Of a stretch of 64,000 bases of DNA, positions 9,247-17,843 are shown piece after piece. This stretch comes from Candidatus Rifleibacteriota bacterium (GTDB lineage: Bacteria; Muiribacteriota; Ozemobacteria; Ozemobacterales; Ozemobacteraceae), in NCBI GenBank assembly GCA_015232575.1, contig JADFZL010000001.1, forward strand, positions 310,001-374,000. The letters run 5' to 3'. A program made the translations under genes and the position numbers. The notes beneath the pieces were generated by a model. It was not told the DNA's origin and did no database searches. It was given only the letters and a program-made list of their open reading frames with translations. Each line of letters begins with the position of its first letter. Position 1 is the stretch's first letter.

Positions 9247-11481
9247 ATGCCTGAAAGCGAAAAGAAAAGTATCCAGATAAACAGAGGTTTTTTTTCTCAG
9301 GTCTTTTTGAGAAAAGTTTTTTTACAGATATTAAATTTTATCGCATCAAATGATCCTGATCTGAAAAAATGTGCACTCCTGACTCTTGCGAGATTAAAAG
9401 GCGAAAGTGCTGCACATGTTCTGTTTGAAAAATACCAGAGCGACAACCTTGAAGATTATCTAGCACTGGTAGTAAACAAAATTGATCCGGAGCAGTCTTC
9501 GAAATTCCTTATTGCTGCACTCTCAGACCCAAATCCTGAAGCAAGGCTTATGGCAGCCGGTGCACTTGCAAAGGAAAGACGCGAAGCTTCGGTAGCAACT
9601 TTGACTGATATTATCGAAGCCCATCTTGATCCATCAAAAGTCAGCAGTAAAGACGCACCATTACTTTCAAACGATGCTCTGATACTCGCCGTAAGAGCCC
9701 TTGGCGATATTGGAAGCCAGGCTTGTGTCTCTCTTCTAAGAAAATTCGTTCTTTCAAATGCAAGTTCGAAAGTCAAAGCGTCTGCCATAGCCGCTTTGTC
9801 ATTACATGTAAATGATCAGATGATTCAGATTTTTCAGGGACTTCTGAAAGACAACGATTCAAGGGTTCGTGCAAATGCTGTTGAAGCACTTGGATACCTT
9901 AACAACCCTGCAACAGTAGGCGTTCTTCAGCCTTTTCTTTTCGACAGTCATCAGCGGGTAAAAGCAAATGCGGCCAAAGCCATCTGGAAATACGGCGATT
10001 ACGAAGTCACTTCAACTCTCAAGGAAATGCTTTCTCACCCAGTCAAAGCACAAAGGGTATCTGGAATTTATGCTGTTGGAGAGATAAAACCCCAGGCATT
10101 TGTAAGACAATTGCTTTCTTTTTTGTCAGATCCGGATGCTGACATCAGGCGACATGCTGTAATTGCAATAAAAAAGCTTGGTCCAAGTGAGCATGCACTG
10201 AAATTAATACCAATGCTTTCTGACCGGGACAACGAAGTTCAGAAAGAAGTCATCAAGGCTCTTACTGACGTTTACGGTGAAGGTGCTCTTGGAGCCCTTG
10301 TCAAGCATCTTCAAACGGAAGCATCTGATGACGTTAAATCTCTTCTTATTGAAAAAATAGGGCATTACGGCAAAGAAAACGTAATACCTCAACTAACTCC
10401 ATTTCTGGAAATGAAATCTGAATCACTTATTGTTGCCTCGCTGAAAGCTATCTCCCAGATCAGTTCAGGAAAGCCTCAACCACAAATTGTTAACATAGTA
10501 AAACAGTTTTTATCATCGGATTTATCTGACAAAGTCCGTGCTGCAGCGTTGAAAGTTCTCTGGCAATGGGGATGCCAGGAAGCACTTGAAGTCGTTACTG
10601 ATTTTGTAATGTCCGGAAAGGGTGAAAAAACAGTTTATGGCCTCAAAAGCATGGCAGATATCTTTGAAGCAGCCTCAGCTGAAGGCGGAGAGATACTTGA
10701 ACTGTTTGAAACATCTCTTAAGGAAGCAGTAGAAATAAAGAGACAAAACCTTCAGGGCTCTCAGAATGAGCTTCTCAAGGAAAAAATTGTTGAAAAGATG
10801 AATCAGGCTCAGACATTCATTCAGTTTAACCAACTTGAAGATGCCGAATCACTTCTTAAAGAAATACTTTCAATTGATCCGAAGTCTCTTTCAGCAATCG
10901 TTGCACTTGCAGACATTCTTTTCAAAGCAAATCGTATAACTGAAGCCGCAGAGCTTTTTGAAACTGCTCTTTCAATTCAACCCAACCTTGTTAAAGCCTA
11001 CTACGCACTCGGGCAAATCTATTCAAGACTGGGCGTATGGAGCAAGGCAACCTCAGCATTGTTCGCAACGATTCAACTTCACCCGAAGCTTCCGCAAGCT
11101 TATCTGCTTCTTGCTGAATCGCTGGAAAATGAAAATAAAATTCCTCAAATGATTGATGTTCTGAAAAAGCTGTTAACAATGGTTCCAAAAAATGAAAAAG
11201 TTATGTCAAAGCTTGCCAGAGCGCTTTTCATTTCCAGAAATTTCAATGAGGGAATAGGAATGGCCAGGCAGGCTGTAACACTTGGTGCAAGAGATTTATC
11301 AATCGCCATGATTCAATCTGTCGGTGAAATTCATCAAAAGAACTACGCTGACGGAATCAAAAGACTCTTCCGTCTTATTCGTGTCGTGCTCGAAAACCCC
11401 GACACTCAAACAGTCAACGAACTGCGAAAACTCTCAGCAGTTGCAGAAGAAGTTGTCCTCGGAATCATGAAACAACCATAA
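9247..11481 (+). CDS. HEAT-repeat and TPR scaffold protein
   Basis: A 744-residue soluble repeat protein. Roughly residues 20-470 form a series of HEAT/PBS-lyase-like repeats, seen as recurring units such as DPNPEARLMAAGALAKE, DNDSRVRANAVEALGYL, DSHQRVKANAAKAIWKYG and DPDADIRRHAVIAIKKLG, spaced about 31-39 residues. After a helical linker, residues 510-680 hold tetratricopeptide repeats (AESLLKEILSIDPKSLSAIVALADILF, with further units ending in IQPNLVKAYYALGQIYSRLG). There is no catalytic motif, so it is a protein-binding scaffold. No obvious Shine-Dalgarno precedes ATG 9247; coupling to the membrane gene upstream is possible. Confidence 0.85.
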   Translation: MPESEKKSIQINRGFFSQVFLRKVFLQILNFIASNDPDLKKCALLTLARLKGESAAHVLFEKYQSDNLEDYLALVVNKIDPEQSSKFLIAALSDPNPEARLMAAGALAKERREASVATLTDIIEAHLDPSKVSSKDAPLLSNDALILAVRALGDIGSQACVSLLRKFVLSNASSKVKASAIAALSLHVNDQMIQIFQGLLKDNDSRVRANAVEALGYLNNPATVGVLQPFLFDSHQRVKANAAKAIWKYGDYEVTSTLKEMLSHPVKAQRVSGIYAVGEIKPQAFVRQLLSFLSDPDADIRRHAVIAIKKLGPSEHALKLIPMLSDRDNEVQKEVIKALTDVYGEGALGALVKHLQTEASDDVKSLLIEKIGHYGKENVIPQLTPFLEMKSESLIVASLKAISQISSGKPQPQIVNIVKQFLSSDLSDKVRAAALKVLWQWGCQEALEVVTDFVMSGKGEKTVYGLKSMADIFEAASAEGGEILELFETSLKEAVEIKRQNLQGSQNELLKEKIVEKMNQAQTFIQFNQLEDAESLLKEILSIDPKSLSAIVALADILFKANRITEAAELFETALSIQPNLVKAYYALGQIYSRLGVWSKATSALFATIQLHPKLPQAYLLLAESLENENKIPQMIDVLKKLLTMVPKNEKVMSKLARALFISRNFNEGIGMARQAVTLGARDLSIAMIQSVGEIHQKNYADGIKRLFRLIRVVLENPDTQTVNELRKLSAVAEEVVLGIMKQP

Positions 11482-11609
11482 ACAGCTCCTGAAGCCGCCC
11501 ATGGATGCCCAATACGTTAACATGAAATTCACCTGCGGAGCAAAGCGGAGTCAGGTGCAATGGGTAGTTACACTATCAAAAGCATCGCGAAATTTCCATG
11601 CAACAATAA

Positions 11610-11864
11610 CTAATCGTGTTTTTGGGATAGGCTCTGACCATATTTCAGACAGCGCTCTCTAATGTGTTTAGCTTTGTTTGCAGCGTTAATAACTGCTTCT
11701 GGTGAATTCCAATCCCCAAATTCTTCCTGAGCTATGAAATCTGGATTGATGTATTCGCATCCTTCCATCCATTCATGACGCAAGAGTTTTTCGGTAATTG
11801 TAGTTTTTCCAGATCCATTTGGACCGGCAACAATAACCAGTCTCGGCTTTTGTTGATCCGTCAT
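11610..11864 (-). pseudogene. Truncated zeta-toxin/AAA-type P-loop kinase remnant
   Basis: The 84-residue product begins like a zeta-toxin family kinase: RLVIVAGPNGSGKTT (Walker A), then EYINPDFIAQE and SPEAVINAANKAKHIRERCLKYGQSL. In intact members of about 190 residues this last segment runs straight into a conserved FET motif. Here the frame ends nine codons after GQSL with unrelated residues, and none of the three frames of the next 100 bases restores the motif. The catalytic and substrate-binding half is therefore missing and activity is not expected. It overlaps the upstream small gene by four bases (ATGA), the layout of a toxin behind its antitoxin or accessory gene. Confidence 0.7.
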
Positions 11865-12049
11865 GTTGATGCCAATATTTGCTGATGAGATACCGCTTCA
11901 GCTATGACTTTTTTCAATTTATTAAAATGCGTTTCTAATGCTTTATTTCTACGCATTCTAGCTTCGTTTCCAGCATGTTTTATCAAAGTTGAAAGTTGCT
12001 CTTCTCCATCTTCTTGTCCTGCTGAATCAGATATTCTTTCTTTTTCCAT
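11861..12049 (-). CDS. Small charged protein ahead of the zeta-like kinase (possible antitoxin)
   Basis: A 62-residue, highly charged and helical product (NEARMRRNKALETHFNKLKKVIAEAV) whose stop overlaps the start of the truncated zeta-like gene by four bases. Small genes at this place often encode the neutralising or accessory partner of zeta-type kinases. No DNA-binding motif is apparent. Function is inferred from position only, and with its partner broken the gene may itself be a relic. Confidence 0.55.
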   Translation of the reverse strand: MEKERISDSAGQEDGEEQLSTLIKHAGNEARMRRNKALETHFNKLKKVIAEAVSHQQILAST

Positions 12050-12473
12050 AACTTTTCTCCGTAAATTCTTTCATGTTACCCTGACAAGATTTTCAATACC
12101 AATTCTTGAGTCTTTTTGTCTCAACCTTGGGGAGCATTATACAAATCCAATGGCTGTTTTACCAGCAGAGGTTTTGTTAATTTGAGTCCTGACCATCATA
12201 TTACTAATCCTTTGGTTATCTTATTTTTACACAAACAAGTTATTGTGTCGTTTCTGACTATCTTCCCGGAAAATTTTGCGAAAGACGAAATATTTTTTGG
12301 AAAACCCGCTACCAGTAAAATTCGGAACGTCTTGCTGATGGTCAGACTCAAAAACTCTGATCAATAAACCGCTAACTTAGAGATAAGCTTCCAAATCGAA
12401 CAAAAGTGGGAGATCTCGTAAGTGAGCGATTTCTCTCTTCGGTCGAAATGACAGCAAAATGCAACCCAGTTTA
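12050..12473. other. Intergenic region without a supported gene
   Basis: Short frames here show no ribosome binding sites or protein-like composition. The only recognisable content is a half copy of a dispersed repeat near 12431-12452 (listed separately). It may be a graveyard of decayed sequence between the zeta-toxin remnant and the sugar transporter operon. Confidence 0.6.
12431..12452 (+). repeat. Half copy of a dispersed REP-like repeat
   Basis: TTCTCTCTTCGGTCGAAATG followed by AC matches, with one change, the right arm of the paired element at 43788-43868. It lies 22 bases beyond the 3' end of the binding-protein gene, a usual place for such elements. Confidence 0.7.
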
Positions 12474-13745
12474 TCAGAAAAGTGGCTTCAGTACTTTTCT
12501 CTCAACTTTGCGGGCGGCATTAGTCAGGGCTTCCTTCGCAGTTTTCTGGCCTGTTATAACTGCTTCCATTTCTGGATTCACAATGTCTTCAAGTGTTTCA
12601 AAATTGGTGACAATAGGGTTAGAAACTGCTGATTTCATCTGTTCCATGAATGTCATCAGATGTTTATCTTCAAATTGTACGTGCTCGTAAGCCTTGATAT
12701 TTATTGGAATCTGATCAAGAGCCTTGCACCATTTGGCCTGTGATTGCGGGTTTGTAAAAAATGTCAGGAAATCATAACATGGTTTGTGATACTTACTTGA
12801 CTTGAGAATAACAACATTTGTACCACCGACATTTGACGAAGTACCACTTGGCCCGGCCGGTATCAGTCCAACTCCAAATTCAATTCCTGTAGCTTTAAAC
12901 TGCGGAAGAATCCATGGACCGCTGAATATCATAGCGTATTTACCATTAATAAAACCCTGATCAGGAGTAATTGATCCTGAACGCCATGCTCCGGCCTCAA
13001 TCTTATGTTTTGTAAAAAGCGAAGCCTTGAATTCAAGTGCATCAATAGCTTCCTTTGAATCAAGCAGACAGGTGTTTCCGTCAGGGGAAATAATTTTTGC
13101 GCCGAACGAATTGAAAAATGGCAATGTCCACCATACAGTGTTGTCCATCGCAAATGCGAAAACACCTTTTTCAGAATTTGTTATTTTCTTGCCGTAACTT
13201 ACAAAATCTTCCCAGGTTTTCGGCGGAGATTCCGCGTCTAATCCAGCTTCTCTGAAAAGTTTCTTATTATAAAAAAGCGCAACACAATTGCTCTGGTCGG
13301 GAAATCCATAATAATGACCATCAATATAATTTGTTCCAAGCGGTGCAGGAAGATAATTATCCTTGATTTTTTCAAATCCGAATTCATCAATGTTTACTAC
13401 GGCATTCTTCCTGGCAAGTTCACACACGAACGACCAGTCCACACGCGCCATATCAGGACCTTTTTCAACTGTAAGGGAAGTTCTGAGTTTCGGCTTGTGT
13501 CCATCAAAGGGAATTCTTACAGCCTGAATAGACCATTCTTTGTTGTCCTTTTCCCATTCTTTGATAATTTCCTTAAGAAAGTCTTCTTCGCTGTCACGAT
13601 AGGTGTGCCAGAAAGTAAGAATCGTCCTGCCATCGGCTGTTTTGGTCTCTTTTTTGCCACAACCTGCCTGAAAAATTATTCCTGACAAGATTAAAACAAA
13701 GATTAATACAATTTCTTTCGTAAATCTTAATTTGCTGCGTTTCAT
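12474..13745 (-). CDS. Carbohydrate ABC transporter substrate-binding lipoprotein
   Basis: Periplasmic solute-binding protein (family 1, MalE/UgpB type) feeding the two permeases encoded upstream. The signal segment IVLILVFILSG-type hydrophobic run ends at a cysteine in the context QAGCGKK, consistent with a lipoprotein. The mature part starts TILTFWHTYRDSEEDFL and contains FPDQSNCVALFYNKKLFREAGL, KTWEDFVSYGKKI, YAMIFSGPWILPQF and GGTNVVILKSS, all typical of sugar-binding proteins. ATG 13745 overlaps the upstream permease stop (ATGA), so 424 residues rather than the longer open frame. The sugar cannot be told from sequence. No ATPase gene is present nearby; a shared MsmX-type ATPase elsewhere is likely. 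Confidence 0.9.
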   Translation of the reverse strand: MKRSKLRFTKEIVLIFVLILSGIIFQAGCGKKETKTADGRTILTFWHTYRDSEEDFLKEIIKEWEKDNKEWSIQAVRIPFDGHKPKLRTSLTVEKGPDMARVDWSFVCELARKNAVVNIDEFGFEKIKDNYLPAPLGTNYIDGHYYGFPDQSNCVALFYNKKLFREAGLDAESPPKTWEDFVSYGKKITNSEKGVFAFAMDNTVWWTLPFFNSFGAKIISPDGNTCLLDSKEAIDALEFKASLFTKHKIEAGAWRSGSITPDQGFINGKYAMIFSGPWILPQFKATGIEFGVGLIPAGPSGTSSNVGGTNVVILKSSKYHKPCYDFLTFFTNPQSQAKWCKALDQIPINIKAYEHVQFEDKHLMTFMEQMKSAVSNPIVTNFETLEDIVNPEMEAVITGQKTAKEALTNAARKVERKVLKPLF

Positions 13746-14947
13746 TCTTTTACCGCTCCCTGAGTCATACCTTCGATGAAATAGCGCTGTGAGAAAAGGA
13801 AAAGTACCGCAATCGGAACAATCGAAAAACATGATGCCGACATGATAAGTCCCAGGTCTGCAGTGTACTGACCTCTGAAAAGTGCTAACGCAACAGGCAA
13901 AGTGAAACTGAGAGGCTCAGTCGGGTCTGTTACAATGAGCTGCCAGAGAAAATTTGACCAGTGAAACAAAAATGTCAGCAGGAAAAGAGTCAGAAGAATA
14001 GGCATCGAAAGAGGCACTATAACAATCCTGAATATCTGCCATTCGCTTGCTCCATCAATTCTCGCCGCTTCAAGAAGTGAGTTTGGAATCGTTTCCATAA
14101 ACTGTTTCAGCATGAATACACCGAATACCGAAGCAAGATGCGGAAGAAACATTCCCCATAAAGAGCCGTGCAGCCCCATTTTTGCAACCATGAAAAACTG
14201 GGGAACCATGTACATCATTCCCGGAATCATCATTGTACCCATTAATATTGCAAAAATCTGATTTTTATAAGGAAGTTCTTTTTTGGCAAAAACGTAAGCA
14301 GCCATTGAAGCAAATAGTGTGACAAAAAACGCTGCTGTTGTGGCAACCTTCATGCTGTTAAGAAAATATGTAAAGAAGTTTTTCTTCTTCTCAACCGGAT
14401 CTGAATTTGCCTGTGATTGTTCTGAAGCCGAATCTAATTTCAAAACCTTTTTGAAATTTTCAAGAGTCGGGTCAGAAGGAACAACATCAAAAGGGTTTTC
14501 ATTCATCACAAGTTCAGTGCCAACTGGTTTGAAAGATGTACAAACCATCCAGAAAAATGGAAAAAGTACAACAACTACTGCAACGGCTAAAACCTCATAA
14601 AGCAGCATTGTTTTAAGAAAGTCACTACGAAGCTCGGTTGGCGTTTTCACCCACTTTTTCAGTGTGAACACAACAAGCGAGAAAACAATCAGTAAGTTCA
14701 GGATTGAAAATGGAACTTCAAGAGATTTCATTGTCTGTCCGGCTTTTCCGAGCTTCAAAGCTCCGGCAGCCGTTTTATCATTATCAGAAAGTGGAACAGG
14801 TTTGGAATCAGGCGCCATCACAAGGCTTATACCAACACCTGTAAGCTTAAATAGCTGGCGGTTGAGTCCGAATGCGATAACGATCATTCCAGCAATTAAG
14901 ATGATGAAAAATGCAACTCTGAAAAATGGAGATGTGCTCTGGCTCAT
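13742..14947 (-). CDS. Carbohydrate ABC transporter permease (MalG type) with N-terminal extension
   Basis: Inner-membrane permease of the sugar importer. The C-terminal 280 residues form a normal MalG-type domain with the ATPase-docking EAA loop (EAARIDGASEWQIFRIVIVPL). Upstream are about 120 extra residues with two further membrane segments (FFIILIAGMIVIAFGL and LNLLIVFSLVVFTL) separated by a soluble loop; a second loop with Glu/Lys/Ser-rich sequence (about residues 165-190) interrupts the start of the core. Usual length is about 280, here 401. The start has GGGAGG eight bases upstream. It lies 15 bases after the MalF-type gene and overlaps the binding-protein gene. Confidence 0.9.
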   Translation of the reverse strand: MSQSTSPFFRVAFFIILIAGMIVIAFGLNRQLFKLTGVGISLVMAPDSKPVPLSDNDKTAAGALKLGKAGQTMKSLEVPFSILNLLIVFSLVVFTLKKWVKTPTELRSDFLKTMLLYEVLAVAVVVVLFPFFWMVCTSFKPVGTELVMNENPFDVVPSDPTLENFKKVLKLDSASEQSQANSDPVEKKKNFFTYFLNSMKVATTAAFFVTLFASMAAYVFAKKELPYKNQIFAILMGTMMIPGMMYMVPQFFMVAKMGLHGSLWGMFLPHLASVFGVFMLKQFMETIPNSLLEAARIDGASEWQIFRIVIVPLSMPILLTLFLLTFLFHWSNFLWQLIVTDPTEPLSFTLPVALALFRGQYTADLGLIMSASCFSIVPIAVLFLFSQRYFIEGMTQGAVKE

Positions 14948-14962
14948 GTCTTTTCCTCCCGC

Positions 14963-15916
14963 TTATGCTTCTTTGGAAGAAAAGAAGCGACTTTGAATCC
15001 ATGTGAAACCAAGTGTTATGACTAGAAGAACGTAAGAAATAGCTGCTGCGTAGCCGTATCTGCCGCCTTCAAACTGTTTGAAAAGGTAATATCCGGCAAC
15101 AGATGTAGATCCAAGAGTTTCACCACCCATTACAATCTGCGGACCTCCGGCGGTCATCGCATAAATTTCTGTAAACGCATTCAGAGAGCCTATTATTCCG
15201 GTAACTCCCATGAAAAAAAGAATAGGTTTTAAAAGTGGCAGTGTGATATGAACAAATTGCTGCCATTTGGATGCGCCGTCAATATCTGCCGCTTCATATA
15301 CACTTTCGGGAATATTCTGAAGTGCAGCAAGAAAGAGAACCATTCCAAAACCTGCACCTTTTAATATCATTGCAAGAACAACCGCCGGCATTGCAGTATA
15401 TGGCGAAGAAAGAAGACCACTTGTATTGAAAAACTGATCGGGGCCGGCAAAATATGTAATTATCTGTGCCAGGGCACCATATTTCGGAGCATAAATAAGA
15501 GTCCATACAACGCCGACAACAAGCATATCAAGAATATTCGGAAGAAAGAATGCACTTCTGAAAAAGTTTTTCCCGAAAAACTTGTTGTGCAGAAGCAGGG
15601 CTAACATCAGCGAAGTTGCTATTCCCAGAGGAATACTCAAGCCGCCATACAACAGCGTAACTGCAAGCGACCACCAGAAAGCCGGGTCATTAAGCTTTAA
15701 CGCACCTTCTTCGAAATGAAACCCCAGAATTTGGGTATAGTTCATAAAGCCTATCCATTCAAGATTTGACAGGCCAAATCCTTTTGATGCATTAAAAAAA
15801 CTCAGATAAAAAGAATATACTATTGGAAAAACAAGAAAAACTGAAAACAATATCAGAAAAGGGGAAAGGAACATCAACGACGAAATAGTTTCACGACTGT
15901 ATCTGGGTGCGCTCAC
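14963..15916 (-). CDS. Carbohydrate ABC transporter permease (MalF type)
   Basis: First permease of the importer, six membrane segments and the EAA loop EAADIDGASKWQQFVHITLPL. The open frame begins at a TTG at 15928, but GGAGG (15926-15922) lies five bases before an in-frame GTG at 15916, so the protein most likely starts MSAPRYSRET and has 317 residues. The gene is first in the order permease, permease, binding protein. It starts 46 bases after the SPOR gene stop and may be read through from it. Confidence 0.9.
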   Translation of the reverse strand: MSAPRYSRETISSLMFLSPFLILFSVFLVFPIVYSFYLSFFNASKGFGLSNLEWIGFMNYTQILGFHFEEGALKLNDPAFWWSLAVTLLYGGLSIPLGIATSLMLALLLHNKFFGKNFFRSAFFLPNILDMLVVGVVWTLIYAPKYGALAQIITYFAGPDQFFNTSGLLSSPYTAMPAVVLAMILKGAGFGMVLFLAALQNIPESVYEAADIDGASKWQQFVHITLPLLKPILFFMGVTGIIGSLNAFTEIYAMTAGGPQIVMGGETLGSTSVAGYYLFKQFEGGRYGYAAAISYVLLVITLGFTWIQSRFFSSKEA

Positions 15917-15961
15917 CTTGTCCTCCAATAATATTCGGATAAAGATTGAAATCTTCTGCTG

Positions 15962-16447
15962 CTACTGAGATTCTATTACAAAGCACGGAAAATCTGACTC
16001 GTTCAACTTATTGGCAACTTTTCCAGCATCTTTTTCATTTGAAAAAGGTCCCAGAAATACTTTATAAGCCTCATATTCCTCTGTTGGAACTGACATGGAT
16101 GCCTGAAAGCCCTTCTTCTGAATACTTTCAAGAGTCTGCCCGGCACTTTCCAAATCGGCAAATGCACCGAGTTGAACAGTAAAAAATCTGTTCACAGCCT
16201 TTGCAGAAACAGGTTCGCTTACTGCCACTGCTGCCGGAATCGGAACTTGTTTCTCATGAACAGGGGAAACAGCTTTTTTTGCCTCGACTGGAGAGGCTTC
16301 TCTGAAATAGAGGTCGAAGACAACCCAACCAAAGACAGCAATCAGGGCAAGAAAAACAACAGCGTAAATTATATGATCCCTTGATGAATCAGAAATCCCA
16401 TCACCCGGTGGTCCCCAGTCAAATTCACGCTGAACATTATTTGCCAT
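15962..16447 (-). CDS. SPOR-domain single-pass membrane protein
   Basis: A 161-residue protein with a short cytoplasmic N-terminus, one membrane helix (IIYAVVFLALIAVFGWVVF), a linker, and a C-terminal SPOR domain (FFTVQLGAFADLESAGQTLESI through YKVFLGPFSNEKDAGKVANKL). SPOR domains bind glycan strands stripped of side peptides, often at division sites. Its ATG overlaps the stop of the radical SAM gene by one base (TGATG), so expression of the two is coupled. Whether it acts in division like FtsN or elsewhere in the envelope is not known. Confidence 0.9.
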   Translation of the reverse strand: MANNVQREFDWGPPGDGISDSSRDHIIYAVVFLALIAVFGWVVFDLYFREASPVEAKKAVSPVHEKQVPIPAAVAVSEPVSAKAVNRFFTVQLGAFADLESAGQTLESIQKKGFQASMSVPTEEYEAYKVFLGPFSNEKDAGKVANKLNESDFPCFVIESQ

Positions 16448-17430
16448 CAGATAAGCCTGATCGGGTTTTCAAAACCACAGCTGCACTTGTTTGTACAATT
16501 ACGAACTTCTACTGAATAACCAACTCTTTCAACCCAGGTCGAACCACACACTGGACAGCATGAATCATGACCACTTTCAGACTGCATATTCCCAATGTAT
16601 ACATAATTCAATTTGCCTTTTGCAATTCGGTATAATTCATTTATTATCTTCGGATCAGTTGCCGGGGCTGTTTCATGGAATCTTGGGAAATATCTGGAAA
16701 TGTGCAGAGGTATTTTTGGTGAAATTCCGGCAATCCAGGATACCATTTCAGAAAATTCTGATGAATTATCATTTTTTCCAGGGATAATCAGATTGGTCAA
16801 TTCAACATGAACATTGGACGAAACAGCTGTCTCAATATTTCTTTTTACCTGCGAAAGCTCGCCCTGACATATTTCAGTATAGAATTCTGATGAGAAAGCT
16901 TTTATATCTATGTTCATTGCATCAGTAATATTGCAATAATCTTTCCACGGTGCATCTGAGAGAAATCCATTGGTAATAAGAACAACTTTCTGCCCATTTG
17001 AACGGACTTCAGCAGCAGTATCACTGACAAATTCAAACCATATTCCAGGTTCATTGTATGTAAAAGCTATTCCAATGTTATCAGGAATTCTTCTGGCGGT
17101 CTCCGCAAGTCTTGATGGGCTTGAAACATTGCCAGGAACAATATTCTGAGAGATATCGTGATTCTGACAGAAAGTACATCTGAGATTGCAGCCATACGAA
17201 CCGACAGAAAAGATATTACTTCCCGGAAAAAAATGATACAATGGTTTTTTTTCGACTGGATCAAGGTTAGATGCAGTTATCACACCATAACTAGCTGGAA
17301 TGAGAGCGCCTTCCAGACGTTTCCTGGACAGACACCTGCCTGTACCATTATCATATATCCGGCAATGATGCGGACAAAGATTGCACTCAGAATAATCTTT
17401 AAAGTTTTCAGCGTAAACAGCTTTTTTCAC
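16447..17430 (-). CDS. amrS: AmmeMemoRadiSam system radical SAM enzyme
   Basis: Radical SAM protein of the AmrS/PflA-like family that occurs with Memo and AMMECR1 proteins; its substrate is not established. N-terminal CNLCPHHC precedes the radical SAM cluster motif GCNLRCTFCQNH, then IAFTYNEPGIWFEF, TNGFL and MNIDIKAFSSEFY, normal for the family. The C-terminus adds a cysteine-rich segment (CCPVCGS and CTNKCSCGFENP). Start is GTG at 17430 with GGGA nine bases upstream. A Memo-family gene, the usual partner, is at 49430-50278; no AMMECR1 gene is in the window. Confidence 0.9.
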   Translation of the reverse strand: MKKAVYAENFKDYSECNLCPHHCRIYDNGTGRCLSRKRLEGALIPASYGVITASNLDPVEKKPLYHFFPGSNIFSVGSYGCNLRCTFCQNHDISQNIVPGNVSSPSRLAETARRIPDNIGIAFTYNEPGIWFEFVSDTAAEVRSNGQKVVLITNGFLSDAPWKDYCNITDAMNIDIKAFSSEFYTEICQGELSQVKRNIETAVSSNVHVELTNLIIPGKNDNSSEFSEMVSWIAGISPKIPLHISRYFPRFHETAPATDPKIINELYRIAKGKLNYVYIGNMQSESGHDSCCPVCGSTWVERVGYSVEVRNCTNKCSCGFENPIRLI

Positions 17431-17543
17431 AATGGCATCCCGTGCATTTTCTTTGTATTCATAATCGTCTCACCTGAAAATATTATATTTTATAAAAATT
17501 ACCATTTTGAATCAATCTCGTCAAGTACTATCTGAATAATTTA

Positions 17544-17597
17544 AATATAAAAGCACTCAGGGGCAACCAACTGGCTGCCCCTGAGTGCTTTTATATT
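17544..17597 (-). terminator. Strong hairpin terminator with 22-bp perfect stem
   Basis: Arms 17544-17565 and 17576-17597 are perfectly complementary with a ten-base loop; AAAAGC/GCTTTT at the ends gives T-rich tails on both strands, so it can stop transcription in either direction. It lies 9 bases after the stop of the small zinc-ribbon gene. Confidence 0.9.
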
Positions 17598-17605
17598 CGT
17601 AATTA

Positions 17606-17740
17606 TTATTCTTCGAATTTTTTTCCTCTGAAGAAAATCAGGAATTTACATACGATGCAGTTAAGTGTCTGAAAAGGCGAATTTCTGCCTGAGTGTGTTT
17701 TCTTAACCATCGGAGCACCGCATTGAGGGCATGTTGTCAT
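17606..17740 (-). CDS. 44-residue zinc-ribbon-like protein
   Basis: Too short for ordinary gene finding but well supported: AGGAGG ends six bases before ATG 17740, there is a complete frame, and a strong terminator follows. The product starts MTTCPQCGAPMVKK and later has LNCIVCKF, giving two CxxC pairs that could hold one zinc ion. The C-terminus is hydrophobic then basic and acidic (FLIFFRGKKFEE). No known function. It forms a self-contained single-gene transcription unit. Confidence 0.75.
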   Translation of the reverse strand: MTTCPQCGAPMVKKTHSGRNSPFQTLNCIVCKFLIFFRGKKFEE

Positions 17741-17843
17741 AGATAACCTCCTTGTCATCTTATTATCTTATAATATTTGTTGTTGATTTTTATTCGTTCC
17801 ACTAGTATTATCGGCAAATATTTATCAAAACATTAGAAAAAAA

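Noticed and set aside
11530..11557. Hairpin CACCTG/CAGGTG after the HEAT/TPR gene as a terminator
   Set aside because: The stem has only six bases and no T run follows, so support is too weak to list.
12116..12367. Short frames in the gap upstream of the sugar transporter
   Set aside because: No binding site, Lys/Phe-rich random composition and no recognisable motif.
13746..13832. Longer start of the sugar-binding protein at 13832
   Set aside because: The extension would overlap the permease gene extensively, and ATG 13745 has an ATGA overlap and a lipoprotein signal directly after it.
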